Shown here piece by piece: positions 32,565 to 42,200 of a DNA stretch of 61,236 bases. The notes beneath the pieces were generated by a model that was not told the origin of the DNA, made no database searches, and saw only the letters and a program-made list of their open reading frames with translations. Both the position numbers and the translations under genes were made by a program. Within the stretch, counting starts at the first letter, position 1. Every line of letters begins with the position of its first letter. This stretch comes from Hydrocarboniphaga sp. (GTDB lineage Bacteria; Pseudomonadota; Gammaproteobacteria; Nevskiales; Nevskiaceae), in the NCBI RefSeq assembly GCF_028291725.1, contig NZ_JAQGNT010000088.1:1-61236 (forward strand), given 5' to 3'.

Positions 32565-34823
32565 GTGCCCCACCATTGGTACGCGCGTCTGCGCCGCCAT
32601 TTTCGATCGAAGCGGAGCGGCGATGCCGACCTGATTCGCGCTGCGTATCGTGGCCTGCTCGGACGCGAGCCCGAGCCGGCCGGCATGGCGCACTGGCGCG
32701 CCTACCTGCAATCCGGCAGAACGGCGGAAGATCTGCTGCGCGAATTCCTCGTTTCGGAAGAGTGCAAACAGCGCGCTTTCGAGCCGAACGCCGGCTGGGT
32801 GCCAAGCGATCTGCCCGGTGGCGCGGTCGCTTCGGCGCTGTCGATCGCCGTCATCGGCAACTGCCAGGTGCGCACACTGGGACGCTGCATCCAGGCCCTG
32901 ACCGGCGGACCGATGCCGGATGCGTTGTTCGGCACCGCCGAATTGATGGAACGGCTGCGCCAGAACCGGTTTCAGGATCTCGCCCGCTACGAGCTGCTGG
33001 TGGTTCAGCCCTACGTGCGTGATGAGATCGGCAGAGCGGCGCCCGAGCTGCTGCACAAGGTCCAGCAGTTTCCTGCGATCACTTTCAGCGGCTTTCATCC
33101 CGATCTGATCTATGTGCGCTGGCGCAAGGACAACGCCGAGTTCCATGGGCCTCTCGGGCCCTATCACTCTTCGCTACTCTACTTCGGCTGGCGCAACGGC
33201 AAGACCGTTGAGCAGGTGCTGGACCTGTTCAATGCTGATGTCTATCGCCAGCTCGGCTTCTTCGACTACATGTCGGCGTCCACGACGGCGCTGATCGAGG
33301 AAGGCGAGCGCATCGACGTCGAGCTGCGCGAGCTGCTGGCCGGCTGGCGGCGGCGCGGCTGTTTCATGCACTCGATCAATCACCCGAAGGGCTACGTCCT
33401 GCGCGAGTTGGCGGCGGCGCTGCTAAAGAAGCGGGGAGTGGCGATGCTGCCAGGCAACGGCGTCGAATACGCTTATAGCGATCTGGGCGAATTCCAGGCC
33501 TGGCCGGTATACCCGGAAATCGCGGCCCGTTACGGCGTGCCGGGCGCCTACCTGTTCAAGCTCTCGGTGCCCGGCAGCCTGTCGCTGAAGCCGATCATCC
33601 AGCTCGACCTGAAGACGTTCGCCGAGCAGTCGTACGCGGCCTATGCGAGCCACACGCCCGGCCAGCTCTACGCACCCGATCGCGCGGAGTCGGAAGCCTA
33701 TCGCCAGATTTTTCGCGGTGCGGCGGCGCAGCTCGCCCCCACGAACACCGTATCGACTCCGGCCGAGAAAACGCATCCGTACGCCGGACTCGCGCCGCAT
33801 CATTTCTGGCGATCGGCGGTCACCGACGTCGCACCAGACGAGGTCGATCCGGTGATGGCGCCCAAGTTCACCATCGGCGGCGACGACGCGATCGCCACGG
33901 CCGGTAGCTGCTTCGCCCAGCACATCGCACGGCAGCTGCAGCGCCATGGCATGCGCTATCTGGTCACCGAGCCTGCTGCGCCGGCGCTCGATGAGCAGAC
34001 CGCTCTGCGACGCCAGTACGGCGTCTACAGTGCGCGCTACGGCAATCTCTACAGTGCGCGCCAGCTGCTGCAGCTGCTGGAACGCAGCTATGGCGACTTC
34101 GTGCCGAAGGAAAACGCCTGGACTCGCAGCGACGGACGCCTCGCTGATCCGTTCCGGCCGGAGATCGAGCCCGACGGCTTCGCCAGCCTGCGCGCGCTGG
34201 AGGATGATCGAGCCGCGCATTTCGCAGCGGTGCGCCAGCTATTCGAATCGCTGGATGTCTTCGTGTTCACTCTGGGGCTGACCGAGGCCTGGCGCTCCAG
34301 AGCCGACGGCGCGGTGTTTCCGCTGGCGCCGGGTGTCGCGGCCGGACGCATGGACTTCGAACGCTACGAATTCGTCAACTTCGGCGTCGAAGAAACGGTG
34401 GCCGATCTCGAAGCCTTCCTATCGCGGCTGCTGCAGATCAATCGCCGCGCCCGAGTGATCCTCACCGTGTCGCCGGTACCGCTGGCCGCCACCTACGAGG
34501 ATCGCCATGTGCTGACGGCGACGGCTCACAGCAAGGCGGTGCTGCGCGTAGCGGCCGATGCCCTCGCCCGCCGTCATGATGCCTGCGCCTACTTTCCGTC
34601 CTACGAAATCATCACCGGCAGCTTCAACCGCGGCGCGTATTACGGCGCCGATTTGCGCGCGGTGACGCCTGAGGGAGTCGATCATGTGATGCGGCTGTTC
34701 TTCACACATTACGCGCGCGGCACAGCGGCGATGGACGCCGACGTACTCGCTGAAGCGCAGCGTCTGCAGAATGTGGTGTGCGAAGAGGAACGGCTCGACC
34801 CGGGGCAGCCCCTGGTGTCCTGA
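32565..34823 (+). CDS. DUF4214-WcbI-GSCFA three-domain capsule protein
   Basis: Large protein of 752 aa with three recognisable parts. Residues about 18-72 are a DUF4214 module (LIRAAYRGLLGREPEPAGM). Residues about 92-350 resemble the polysaccharide biosynthesis enzyme WcbI (IAVIGNCQVRTLGRCIQ, FPAITFSGFHPDLIYV, FMHSINHPKGYVL). Residues about 425-730 are a GSCFA domain of the SGNH hydrolase clan, with ATAGSCFAQHIARQL, YGNLYSARQLLQLLERSYG and FTLGLTEAW. WcbI is required for the Burkholderia capsule and GSCFA proteins are acyl esterase/transferase-like, so transfer of acyl groups to the polysaccharide is a reasonable inference. No signal peptide; probably cytoplasmic. The start is GTG 32565 with a weak ribosome binding site. 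Confidence 0.85.
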   Translation: MPHHWYARLRRHFRSKRSGDADLIRAAYRGLLGREPEPAGMAHWRAYLQSGRTAEDLLREFLVSEECKQRAFEPNAGWVPSDLPGGAVASALSIAVIGNCQVRTLGRCIQALTGGPMPDALFGTAELMERLRQNRFQDLARYELLVVQPYVRDEIGRAAPELLHKVQQFPAITFSGFHPDLIYVRWRKDNAEFHGPLGPYHSSLLYFGWRNGKTVEQVLDLFNADVYRQLGFFDYMSASTTALIEEGERIDVELRELLAGWRRRGCFMHSINHPKGYVLRELAAALLKKRGVAMLPGNGVEYAYSDLGEFQAWPVYPEIAARYGVPGAYLFKLSVPGSLSLKPIIQLDLKTFAEQSYAAYASHTPGQLYAPDRAESEAYRQIFRGAAAQLAPTNTVSTPAEKTHPYAGLAPHHFWRSAVTDVAPDEVDPVMAPKFTIGGDDAIATAGSCFAQHIARQLQRHGMRYLVTEPAAPALDEQTALRRQYGVYSARYGNLYSARQLLQLLERSYGDFVPKENAWTRSDGRLADPFRPEIEPDGFASLRALEDDRAAHFAAVRQLFESLDVFVFTLGLTEAWRSRADGAVFPLAPGVAAGRMDFERYEFVNFGVEETVADLEAFLSRLLQINRRARVILTVSPVPLAATYEDRHVLTATAHSKAVLRVAADALARRHDACAYFPSYEIITGSFNRGAYYGADLRAVTPEGVDHVMRLFFTHYARGTAAMDADVLAEAQRLQNVVCEEERLDPGQPLVS

Positions 34824-34893
34824 AACGCTCGTGATAAATCGTGATGATCGGAGCGGGCGCCGGCCCGCCGAACTCGGGGGATCGGAGATACCG

Positions 34894-36423
34894 TTACGCG
34901 GATTTGCGCTGCTCCGTCGCCCGTTCAAAGCCGGCCATGATCGCATCCGCCAGATTGTCGGCGCGCAGATCGATGCGCGACCCAGGGCCAGCGTCGGCAC
35001 GCCAGATCAGGTAGTCGCTGCGCCGGTCGGCGAGCCCGAGCTTCTGGTAGGCGCTCGGAAAGCCCGGCAGATGATCGCCATAGAACGCCAGCGTGCCACC
35101 GCTGAATTCGCGCTCCAGCGTGTCGCGCAGGCTGCCGAGCATCGCATCGGCGTTGCGCAGGCTGGCCAGATAGCGATTGACCGAATTGCGTTCGGTCTCG
35201 CCCAGCACCGAAAGGCATTCGACGCTCTGCAGTGCATCGGCCCGGCCGCGCCAGGGGCCGTGATTTTCCATGGTCACGACGAACACGAAAACTTTCGGAC
35301 CGTAGCGGCGCAACAGCTCGGTAGTGAGGCGCGCCACTGCAAGGTCGCCGATGTAACCCTCGACGCGCTGCGCGTCGGCCGGGAACGCGGATTCGTCGAT
35401 CAGCTGGTCGAAACCGAGGTTGCGCATGATCCGGTCGCGGCCATAAAAGCGAGCGTCGAAGGGATGCAGGCAGATCGTGCGATAGCCGCGGGAGCGCATC
35501 CGCCAGGCTAGCGTATCGACCGGCGCGCGTGCGAACCGGTGATACGGATTGAAGTGGTCGAAGCCCAGCGCCGCCTGCGGCATTCCAGACAGCACCGCGA
35601 ATTCGGTGCGGACGGTATTGGCGCCCCAGCACGGCACTTTCAGCCGGCCCCACTGCAGGCCGTCGCGGCAGGCGCGATCGAAGTTCGGCAGCAGACTGCG
35701 ATCAATCGCCGCATGCAGGCGGCGTGCATCAAAGAACGATTCGGACTGCACGACGACCACCGGGTCCGTGAGCTCGTCGGCATCAACTCTGATCCGCACC
35801 GCAGCTGCCATGCACCGATGGTCACGCTCGCCGGCCGCGACCAGTGCATACACCCAGTGGATCGCCAGCGGGCCCAGCTGCGCTGCGTCGACCGCCGGAT
35901 CGCCGCTCGCACCCAGGCGCTTCAGCCACGCCAGGGCGCGCCCGCGCAGAGGCCGGCGCAGCACGGCGATCAACGCCAGCACTGGCGCCAGCAGCGCAAT
36001 CCAGATCCATAGCGGCGCCTGGAAGCTGCGCGGCTCCAGCCAGTAGAAGGCGACGAAAGCCGCGAGCACGCTCGCCACGCCGAGCAGGATCTGGCCCTTG
36101 TTCGGGAACGGCAGCGCCAGTTGCGGATGGCGAAAAATATCGAAAGCCTGGAACACGTCGGTGAACACGATCGGCTCCTGCAGCGTGGCGCGTTTGGCAT
36201 GGTCGGCATAGGCGTAGCCGGCGCCGAGCGCCAGTGTCACCAGGCCGGCGAAGATCGGCCGTCCGCTGGCCAGCGCGATCAGCACGAAGATCGACACCGG
36301 CAGCGCCAGATCCAGCGCCAGCGCAGCGCCGATGTGCCAGCGCGTGCCGGCGACACGCCGCGGCAATGCCGCCGCGATCAGCACCAGCAGGGCTGCGGAC
36401 GCAGCTGCAACCAGGTGCATCAT
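34894..36423 (-). CDS. LtaS/OpgB-type phosphoglycerol transferase (sulfatase family)
   Basis: Alkaline-phosphatase-superfamily membrane enzyme of 509 aa. Five hydrophobic helices in the first 160 residues are followed by a large catalytic domain, the architecture of lipoteichoic acid synthase and OpgB. Metal and nucleophile motifs are VVVQSESFFD, WGANTVRTEFAVLSG with the nucleophile Thr270, TMENHGPW and FYGDHLPGF. Known relatives transfer sn-glycerol-1-phosphate from phosphatidylglycerol to glycans or lipids outside the inner membrane. Here it overlaps kpsS by 4 bp (ATGA), so a role in decorating the capsule is inferred. It ends 70 bp from the convergent gene; that gap holds only a GC hairpin without a T tract. 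Confidence 0.88.
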   Translation of the reverse strand: MMHLVAAASAALLVLIAAALPRRVAGTRWHIGAALALDLALPVSIFVLIALASGRPIFAGLVTLALGAGYAYADHAKRATLQEPIVFTDVFQAFDIFRHPQLALPFPNKGQILLGVASVLAAFVAFYWLEPRSFQAPLWIWIALLAPVLALIAVLRRPLRGRALAWLKRLGASGDPAVDAAQLGPLAIHWVYALVAAGERDHRCMAAAVRIRVDADELTDPVVVVQSESFFDARRLHAAIDRSLLPNFDRACRDGLQWGRLKVPCWGANTVRTEFAVLSGMPQAALGFDHFNPYHRFARAPVDTLAWRMRSRGYRTICLHPFDARFYGRDRIMRNLGFDQLIDESAFPADAQRVEGYIGDLAVARLTTELLRRYGPKVFVFVVTMENHGPWRGRADALQSVECLSVLGETERNSVNRYLASLRNADAMLGSLRDTLEREFSGGTLAFYGDHLPGFPSAYQKLGLADRRSDYLIWRADAGPGSRIDLRADNLADAIMAGFERATEQRKSA

Positions 36424-37757
36424 CCCAGTTCGATAGAGGTGGTTTCGGCTGCCGGTGCCTCTGGTGGTGCCGCGAAATCGAAGCCGCTCACCAGCGCCGA
36501 GCTGAGCGCCGCCCGCTGCATACGACGCGCGGCGCCGTCGGCCGCCATGTGCCGGCCCTCGACGCTGTAGAAACTGCCGCCGATCTGGGTCTGCTCGAGC
36601 ACGACGCGATGGAATGCACTGAACAGCGCCGCGTCGGGCGGCTGCGGCCTGGACCAGAAATCATCCAGCGTGCCGCCGTGAACCAGGCCGGGGATCGCAT
36701 AGATCGCGGCACCGAGCACCGCGACCGGCAAATTCATTCCCAGCGCGACAATGCCGATGGTGCTGTTGACGGTGACCACCGCGCCGGCGCGGCGCAGCAG
36801 CGCATCGGGGCTGCCGCCCTCGACGAACAGCAGCCGGTCAGCGACGCCATGAGCCTGCGCGGCCGTCAGCGCGATGCGCTTCAAGTCGATCACGCCGCAG
36901 TCCAGCGGATGTTCGGTCAACACCAGGCGCTGATGCTCGGGCGCGTGGCGCGCGAACGATTCAATCACGCTCTCGATCGCCTTGCCCATGCTGCCGTACG
37001 GCGAGTGGAAACGGATCTGCGCGTCGGAGTGCAGCTGCAGCGGGAACAGGAAATAGGGCCGCGGATCGGCTAGAAATTGCCCGACCGCGATTGCCGCGTT
37101 GCGGCGTATTTTCGCCCTGAACAGAAAGCGCCGCGCGCCGGCGCGATATTCCACCAGCGGATGCCAGGGCCGATGCGTTCGATAGTCGGGATAAAGCCAG
37201 GCGCGAACGACCAGGTTGAGCGTATACAGCACGTCTTCGGCCGCGCGGCGCGCGAAGTTGCCGGGCACCGCCTGCACCGGCGGCGGCGGCGCCAGGCCGT
37301 CGGCCACGTGGCGATACCAGTCCGGGTCCTTGGGCAGCAAGGAGTTGCGATTGACGCCGTGGGCCTCCAGCGTGACCCAGTTCGGCCGCAGATAGCCTTC
37401 TTCAAAGACATGCACACGCACGCCGCGCAGCCGTGCCAGCCCGATCGCCACGCGATGCAGGGGCCGGCAGTCGCCGAACAGCACCAGGTCGCTGATCTGC
37501 CAGTCGCCGAGACGCTGGCCGACGAACTCCGGCCACTGCTCGACGCCTTGGCGATAGTCGATCGCAAGCGCGCCGCGCAGCGACCAGAAAGCAGCATCGC
37601 CGCCGTTGAAATGGATGCGGTAGACCGTCGCTCCGCCGCTCAGCAACCGGCGCGCCAGCTGGCAGAAGAACGGCCCATTCGGGCCCTGCAGGAACAGATA
37701 GCGAGGGCCAGGGGAGATCGGCTGCCCGACGGCGACGGCTGGTATGGACTTGCCCAC
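36420..37757 (-). CDS. kpsS: Capsule polysaccharide protein KpsS (LipB-like)
   Basis: Capsule_synth family Kdo transferase of about 445 aa. KpsS acts with KpsC to build the beta-Kdo linker on phosphatidylglycerol. Signatures are YLFLQGPNGPFFCQLARRL, VHVFEEGYLRPNWVTLE, FFPLQLHSDAQIRFHSPYGS-like sequence (about 255-275), VLTEHPLD and VTVNSTIGIVALGMNLPV. GTG 37757 is taken as start; a longer in-frame TTG at 37820 would add an unlikely cysteine-rich extension. It is the first gene of a two-gene unit with the LtaS-like gene. The 251 bp upstream to the DUF885 gene show no feature that I can name. Confidence 0.9.
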   Translation of the reverse strand: MGKSIPAVAVGQPISPGPRYLFLQGPNGPFFCQLARRLLSGGATVYRIHFNGGDAAFWSLRGALAIDYRQGVEQWPEFVGQRLGDWQISDLVLFGDCRPLHRVAIGLARLRGVRVHVFEEGYLRPNWVTLEAHGVNRNSLLPKDPDWYRHVADGLAPPPPVQAVPGNFARRAAEDVLYTLNLVVRAWLYPDYRTHRPWHPLVEYRAGARRFLFRAKIRRNAAIAVGQFLADPRPYFLFPLQLHSDAQIRFHSPYGSMGKAIESVIESFARHAPEHQRLVLTEHPLDCGVIDLKRIALTAAQAHGVADRLLFVEGGSPDALLRRAGAVVTVNSTIGIVALGMNLPVAVLGAAIYAIPGLVHGGTLDDFWSRPQPPDAALFSAFHRVVLEQTQIGGSFYSVEGRHMAADGAARRMQRAALSSALVSGFDFAAPPEAPAAETTSIELG

Positions 37758-38008
37758 GAATTTCCGATAGCTCCGATTTGGATAAGCGCAGGGTAAATAG
37801 CAGGAACATGGACCGAACAATAGGGCTTAGATGTACTCGCTGCCGCAGGCCGGCAACAGCGGGTTCCGACGACGGGCGAGAATCGGCCGTACGACGGGCG
37901 GGAACCCCTGGCGCGGCAGTCGTATGACTCGCTATTTTCCTCGCTCGCCCGCAGCTTGGACACAGCGGGCCCTTACCCTCGGTACGATCTCCCAAGCCCA
38001 ACAGGCTG

Positions 38009-39826
38009 CTAGCGGCGCCGATATTCGATCCAACGGTCGATTCTCGCTTCGAGCACGCCCAGCGGCAGCGCGCCGGCCAGCAAGACCTGGTCGTGGAACT
38101 CCTTCAAGTCGAAACGATCACCCAGCGCCTGTTGAGCACGCGCGCGCAGCTCCAGAATCTTCAGCATGCCGGTCTTGTAGGCCAGAGCCTGGCCGGGCCA
38201 GACCAGGTAACGCTCGACCTCGGCGACGACGTCGCCTTCGGGCATGCCGGTTTTGTCGATCATGTAGGCGATCGCCTGCTCGCGGGTCCAGCGCTTGTAG
38301 TGCATGCCGGTGTCGACCACCAGGCGCACTGCACGGAACTGCTCGTCGCGCAGCCGGCCGAGATCGTCGAAAGGATCGTTCTCGTAACCCAGCTCTTTCG
38401 CCAGGCGTTCGGCGTACAGCGCCCAGCCTTCGGCATACGCGGTGAACGGCAGCACGCGTTGCAGCGTCGACACGTCCTTGAGTTCGCGCGCGATCGAGAT
38501 CTGGAAGTGATGGCCGGGCACGGCCTCGTGATAGGCGAGGGTGCGCATCGCGAATTTCTTGATCTCACCGACATCGCGCAGGCTGACCCAGAACGTGCCG
38601 GGCCGCGATCCGTCCAGCGGCGGCGGATCGTAATAGGCCTGCGGGCTGGTCTTTTCCTTGAACGCCGGTACACGCTTGACCTGCACCTTGCTCTTCGGCA
38701 GATGGTTGAAGGCCACGCTCATGCCGGCGCTGACGTCGTCGATGATTTTCTGGAAATCGGTCAGGCATTCGGCGCGGCCGGCGTCGGTGTTGGTGTACAG
38801 AAAACGCGGCTCGTTGCCCAGCACCGTCATGCGCGCACCGACGCTGCCTTCGGTGTAGCCCTGTGCGCGCAGGATAGCGTCCATCTCGGCATCGATGCGC
38901 GTGACTTCGGCCAGGCCGAGCTGGTGCAGCTCTTCCGGGGTCATGTCGGTGGTGGTGTTCTGGCGCACCGCAAAGGCGTAGAACGCATCGCCATCGGGCA
39001 GCGCCCAGGCGCCGTTGTTGCCGTGCGCCTTGGTCTGCAGGCGCTCGAAATACGCGATCAGCTGGTCGTAGGCCGGATATACACCTCCGGTGATACGGTC
39101 GCGGGCCATCGCCAGCAGCTCGCCGCGCTGATCGTCGCTGATGCCCGTCGCGGCCTTGAGCTTGTCGCTGAAGGCGATGTACAGCATGTTCTGTTCGGCC
39201 GGCACGCCAACGAAGGCGCGCATCTGCTCCAGCACTTTATGCACGACGAAAGCCGGCGGGATGATGCCGCGCTCTTCACGCAGCCGCAGGCCCTCGAGCA
39301 CCTGTTCGAACTTGCCGCCGTAGCCGTCCAGCCGCGCCAGATACTGCTCGGCCTCGTGACGATTGGCGACGCTCTGCTGCGTCGCCATCAGGGTCGGCAG
39401 TTCGGACTGCACGCCGAACAGCGGATTCACCGGGTAGTTGTGATATCGCCAACGGTCGGACTCGACCTGCATGCCGACGTACCAGTCCATCACGTCGTAG
39501 GCGAGTTGCTGCGGCGGCGACATCGCGGCGCGATCGTAGCGATGCAGCGTGTCCAGATCCTGCTGCCACTGTTGCGCGACCCTGTCTTCCTGCCGGACCG
39601 ACACGTCGGTGAGCTTGCCGTTGTGGCCGTCGATGCCCAGCGGCTCGAGCAGGCGCAGCGAGGTCAGCAGCTCCGGATCTTCCAGCGTGTGCTTCAGCAG
39701 CGCGCGATCCAGGAACCAGCTGAAACGCAGCGGTTTGAAGTACCAGGTCTGCGCCGCCAGCAGCGCGGCCGCGACGATCAGCACCGCGACTGCGGCAACC
39801 GTCCATTTGAAGATGCTCTTGATCAT
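38009..39826 (-). CDS. DUF885 family zinc metallopeptidase
   Basis: Membrane-anchored or secreted DUF885 protein of 605 aa. An N-terminal hydrophobic helix (about 8-26) is followed by a mostly helical domain with the zinc motif YHEAVPGHHFQ (His433, Glu434) and, about 30 residues later, AYAEGWALYAERLAKELG containing the third ligand glutamate. The family resembles the M32/gluzincin carboxypeptidase fold; substrates are unknown. It is 183 bp upstream of the terminator of the M2 peptidase gene on the same strand, so the two are separate units. Confidence 0.9.
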   Translation of the reverse strand: MIKSIFKWTVAAVAVLIVAAALLAAQTWYFKPLRFSWFLDRALLKHTLEDPELLTSLRLLEPLGIDGHNGKLTDVSVRQEDRVAQQWQQDLDTLHRYDRAAMSPPQQLAYDVMDWYVGMQVESDRWRYHNYPVNPLFGVQSELPTLMATQQSVANRHEAEQYLARLDGYGGKFEQVLEGLRLREERGIIPPAFVVHKVLEQMRAFVGVPAEQNMLYIAFSDKLKAATGISDDQRGELLAMARDRITGGVYPAYDQLIAYFERLQTKAHGNNGAWALPDGDAFYAFAVRQNTTTDMTPEELHQLGLAEVTRIDAEMDAILRAQGYTEGSVGARMTVLGNEPRFLYTNTDAGRAECLTDFQKIIDDVSAGMSVAFNHLPKSKVQVKRVPAFKEKTSPQAYYDPPPLDGSRPGTFWVSLRDVGEIKKFAMRTLAYHEAVPGHHFQISIARELKDVSTLQRVLPFTAYAEGWALYAERLAKELGYENDPFDDLGRLRDEQFRAVRLVVDTGMHYKRWTREQAIAYMIDKTGMPEGDVVAEVERYLVWPGQALAYKTGMLKILELRARAQQALGDRFDLKEFHDQVLLAGALPLGVLEARIDRWIEYRRR

Positions 39827-39879
39827 CAGCTTATTGTTTTCCGTTCGTATACAGTGATGGCCTCAGGCCGCGGCGCCTG

Positions 39880-39911
39880 AAAAAAACAGGGCGGCGTCTC
39901 TAGCGCCGCCC
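39880..39911 (-). terminator. Rho-independent terminator of the M2 peptidase gene
   Basis: On the minus strand the stem GGGCGGCG/CGCCGCCC (39889-39911, 7-base loop) is followed by TG and a run of seven T. It lies about 118 bp after the stop at 40029; the rest of 39827-40028 shows nothing else. Confidence 0.85.
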
Positions 39912-40028
39912 CACTGGCTCCATCACGATGCTTCCCTGCTGTGTCGTGCGTGGCGATGAGGCCGACGCGGCTCCCTGCTTGTCACTCCCTTTCCCCAACG
40001 AAACTCCAAAAATCGTTAGCGGCCGCGC

Positions 40029-42008
40029 TCAGATCTCCCCGTCCCAGCCGCAGGTCTTGCCCTGGTTCTGCTGTTGCAGATACTTCATCAGCGGACTGAA
40101 GTATTCGATGATGGCGGAGGCGTCCATCTGGCGCGTGCCGGTCAGTTTTTCCAGCGTGTCCTGCCAGGGCTGCGACTGGCCCTGGCTCAGCATCGCCATG
40201 AAGCGCTCGCCGGCTTCAGCGTTGCCATAGATGTCGCACTCATACAGCGGACCCTTGAAGCCCGATGCGTCGCACAGCGCTTTCTGGAACTGGAACTGCA
40301 GGATGAAAGCCAGGAAATAGCGCGTATACGGTGTATTCGCCGGGATGTGGTACTTGGCGCCCGGATCGAAATCGTCCTCGCTGCGCGCCATCGGCGGCGA
40401 CACGCCTTGATATTCGGCGCGCAGCTTCCACCAGCCGGCGTTGTACTGCTCGGGCGCGATCTGGCCGTCGAACACGCGCCAGCGCCACTGGTCCACCAGC
40501 TTGCCCCAGGGCAGGAAGGTGATCTTGTCCAAGGCCAGTTTCATCTGGTCGTTGATCACCGCGTGCTCGTCTTTTTTTGCGTCGCTGATCAGGCCGATGG
40601 TCTGCAGATGCTTGGGCGTCAGCGAAAGGGTCACGGTGTCGCCGATCGCTTCGTGGAAGCCGTCATGCGCGCCGGACTGGAAGATCGAGGGCTGGTCCTT
40701 GTAGTTCAGGTAGTAGTAGATGTGCCCGAGTTCGTGATGGATCGTGCGCAGGCTCTCCTCGTTGGGCTCGATGCACATCTTGATGCGCACGTCGTCCTGC
40801 TTCAGGTTGAAGTCCCAGGCACTGGCATGGCAGACCACGTCGCGATCACGCGGCTGCACCAGCTGCGACTTCGCCCAGAACGATGCCGGCAACTTGGGCA
40901 TGCCCAGCGAGGTATAAAAGTCCTCGGCGATCTTGGTCATCCTGGTTGCGATGGCGATGTCGGCCTGATGCTCCATGTCGGCCTGCTGCACGATCGTCGG
41001 CTTGCCCTTGTAGGCGGCCTTGATCTTGCTCAGCTCGGCCTCGCGCATCTTCTGCAGCGCGCCGGTGAGATCCAGGCTGCTGACGCCCTGGTACGGCTCC
41101 ATCAGCGGATACAGATTGCCCCAGGCCTGCGCCCACATGTTGCCGAGCAGCTGCGCCGGGATCAGGCCGTTCTTCGGCACCACCGCGTCGCCGTATTTTT
41201 CGTTGAGCTTGCTGCGTACATCGCAATGCAGCGCCTGGTACAGCGGCTTGACCTGGCCCCACAGCCGCTCGATCTCGGTATCGAATTCGGCCGGTGTCAT
41301 GTCGTAGCCGCCGCGCCACAGCTCGCCGGTATTGGCGAAGCCGATCTCCCTGGCGCCGACGTTCATCAGCTCGGCGAAGCGCTGGTAATCCTTGCGGATC
41401 GGCTTGGCGGTCGCATGCCAGCCGGCCCAGGCCTCGGCCATCTGCTCGGGCGTGTTCTTGAAGTCGACGTTGTCGACGATCTTCTCGATATCCTGCAGCC
41501 GCAGGCATTCCGGCTGGCCGGCCGCGTTCGGATGGCACCATTTGCCGGCGCCGTAGTTGGCCTCGAGCTTCGCCGCCAGCTTGGCGAGTTCCTCGCGCTC
41601 CTTGGCGTCGCTGGGCGCCGGCAGCGAGGTGCCGAGACGCGTCAGCTCGATGGCGCGCGCGGTCGGCTTGCTGATGCCCTCGCTGTGCTCGAAGCGCTTG
41701 GACTCGCTGACGGTCTTGGTCACGTACTCCAGCATTTCTTCCGTTGCCTTGGCCGACAGCAGCTGCGAGTCGTCGTTGATATAAGTCGAGGCGAGCCAGA
41801 ACGCGGCCTGGAAGCGCGGCATGTTCTGGTCGCGCCATTCATTGATGCCGAACACGAACTTGTCGGCGTCGGCAGCGGTGACCGCGCTCTGCACCTCCGG
41901 CACGCTGGTCGCGGCGGCCGCCGGATCGCTGGGCTTGTTGCAGGCGGCCAGCACGGCCAGGGCCGCGAGCGGCAATAGCGAAGCACTCAGCCGCAGTCCG
42001 CGATGCAT
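40029..42008 (-). CDS. M2 family peptidyl-dipeptidase lipoprotein (ACE-like)
   Basis: Zinc dipeptidyl carboxypeptidase of 659 aa related to angiotensin-converting enzyme. The signal peptide ends in the lipobox VLAAC (Cys23), so it is a lipoprotein. The zinc motif is HELGH (425-429), with the third ligand in HEAIGDTVTLSL about 25 residues later; FLPWGKLVDQWRWRVFDG and YHIPANTPYTRYFLAFILQFQ-like segments near the C terminus are family-specific. ATG 42008 has AAAGGAG 6 bases upstream. Bacterial homologues are common in Xanthomonadales and relatives and probably digest peptides in the periplasm. Confidence 0.95.
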   Translation of the reverse strand: MHRGLRLSASLLPLAALAVLAACNKPSDPAAAATSVPEVQSAVTAADADKFVFGINEWRDQNMPRFQAAFWLASTYINDDSQLLSAKATEEMLEYVTKTVSESKRFEHSEGISKPTARAIELTRLGTSLPAPSDAKEREELAKLAAKLEANYGAGKWCHPNAAGQPECLRLQDIEKIVDNVDFKNTPEQMAEAWAGWHATAKPIRKDYQRFAELMNVGAREIGFANTGELWRGGYDMTPAEFDTEIERLWGQVKPLYQALHCDVRSKLNEKYGDAVVPKNGLIPAQLLGNMWAQAWGNLYPLMEPYQGVSSLDLTGALQKMREAELSKIKAAYKGKPTIVQQADMEHQADIAIATRMTKIAEDFYTSLGMPKLPASFWAKSQLVQPRDRDVVCHASAWDFNLKQDDVRIKMCIEPNEESLRTIHHELGHIYYYLNYKDQPSIFQSGAHDGFHEAIGDTVTLSLTPKHLQTIGLISDAKKDEHAVINDQMKLALDKITFLPWGKLVDQWRWRVFDGQIAPEQYNAGWWKLRAEYQGVSPPMARSEDDFDPGAKYHIPANTPYTRYFLAFILQFQFQKALCDASGFKGPLYECDIYGNAEAGERFMAMLSQGQSQPWQDTLEKLTGTRQMDASAIIEYFSPLMKYLQQQNQGKTCGWDGEI

Positions 42009-42121
42009 GTCGTCTCCTTTTATCCAGTGCGCGGGACCTTGCCCGCAAAGCGAGGGCTCCGTCAATCCGGGTTTTTACGGGGTCTTTACGGTGGCGGCTT
42101 GAAAACGGCGTCGATTCAGCC

Positions 42122-42200
42122 CTAGGTCGGCAATCCCTTGCCGACGTGAAACCTCGATTGCGCATCGGGCATACAGCTCGGCAAGGGATCGCCGACCTAC
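42122..42200. repeat. REP-like inverted doublet, family B copy 2
   Basis: Left arm CTAGGTCGGCAATCCCTTGC (first base changed from GTAG) and right arm ending GCCGACCTAC at 42200. On the minus strand the GTAG head of the right arm provides the TAG stop (42197-42199) of the DUF4112 gene. Confidence 0.85.

Noticed and set aside
34850-34870. GC-rich hairpin between two convergent genes as a terminator
   Set aside because: A six-pair stem without a T tract on either strand; not enough to call.
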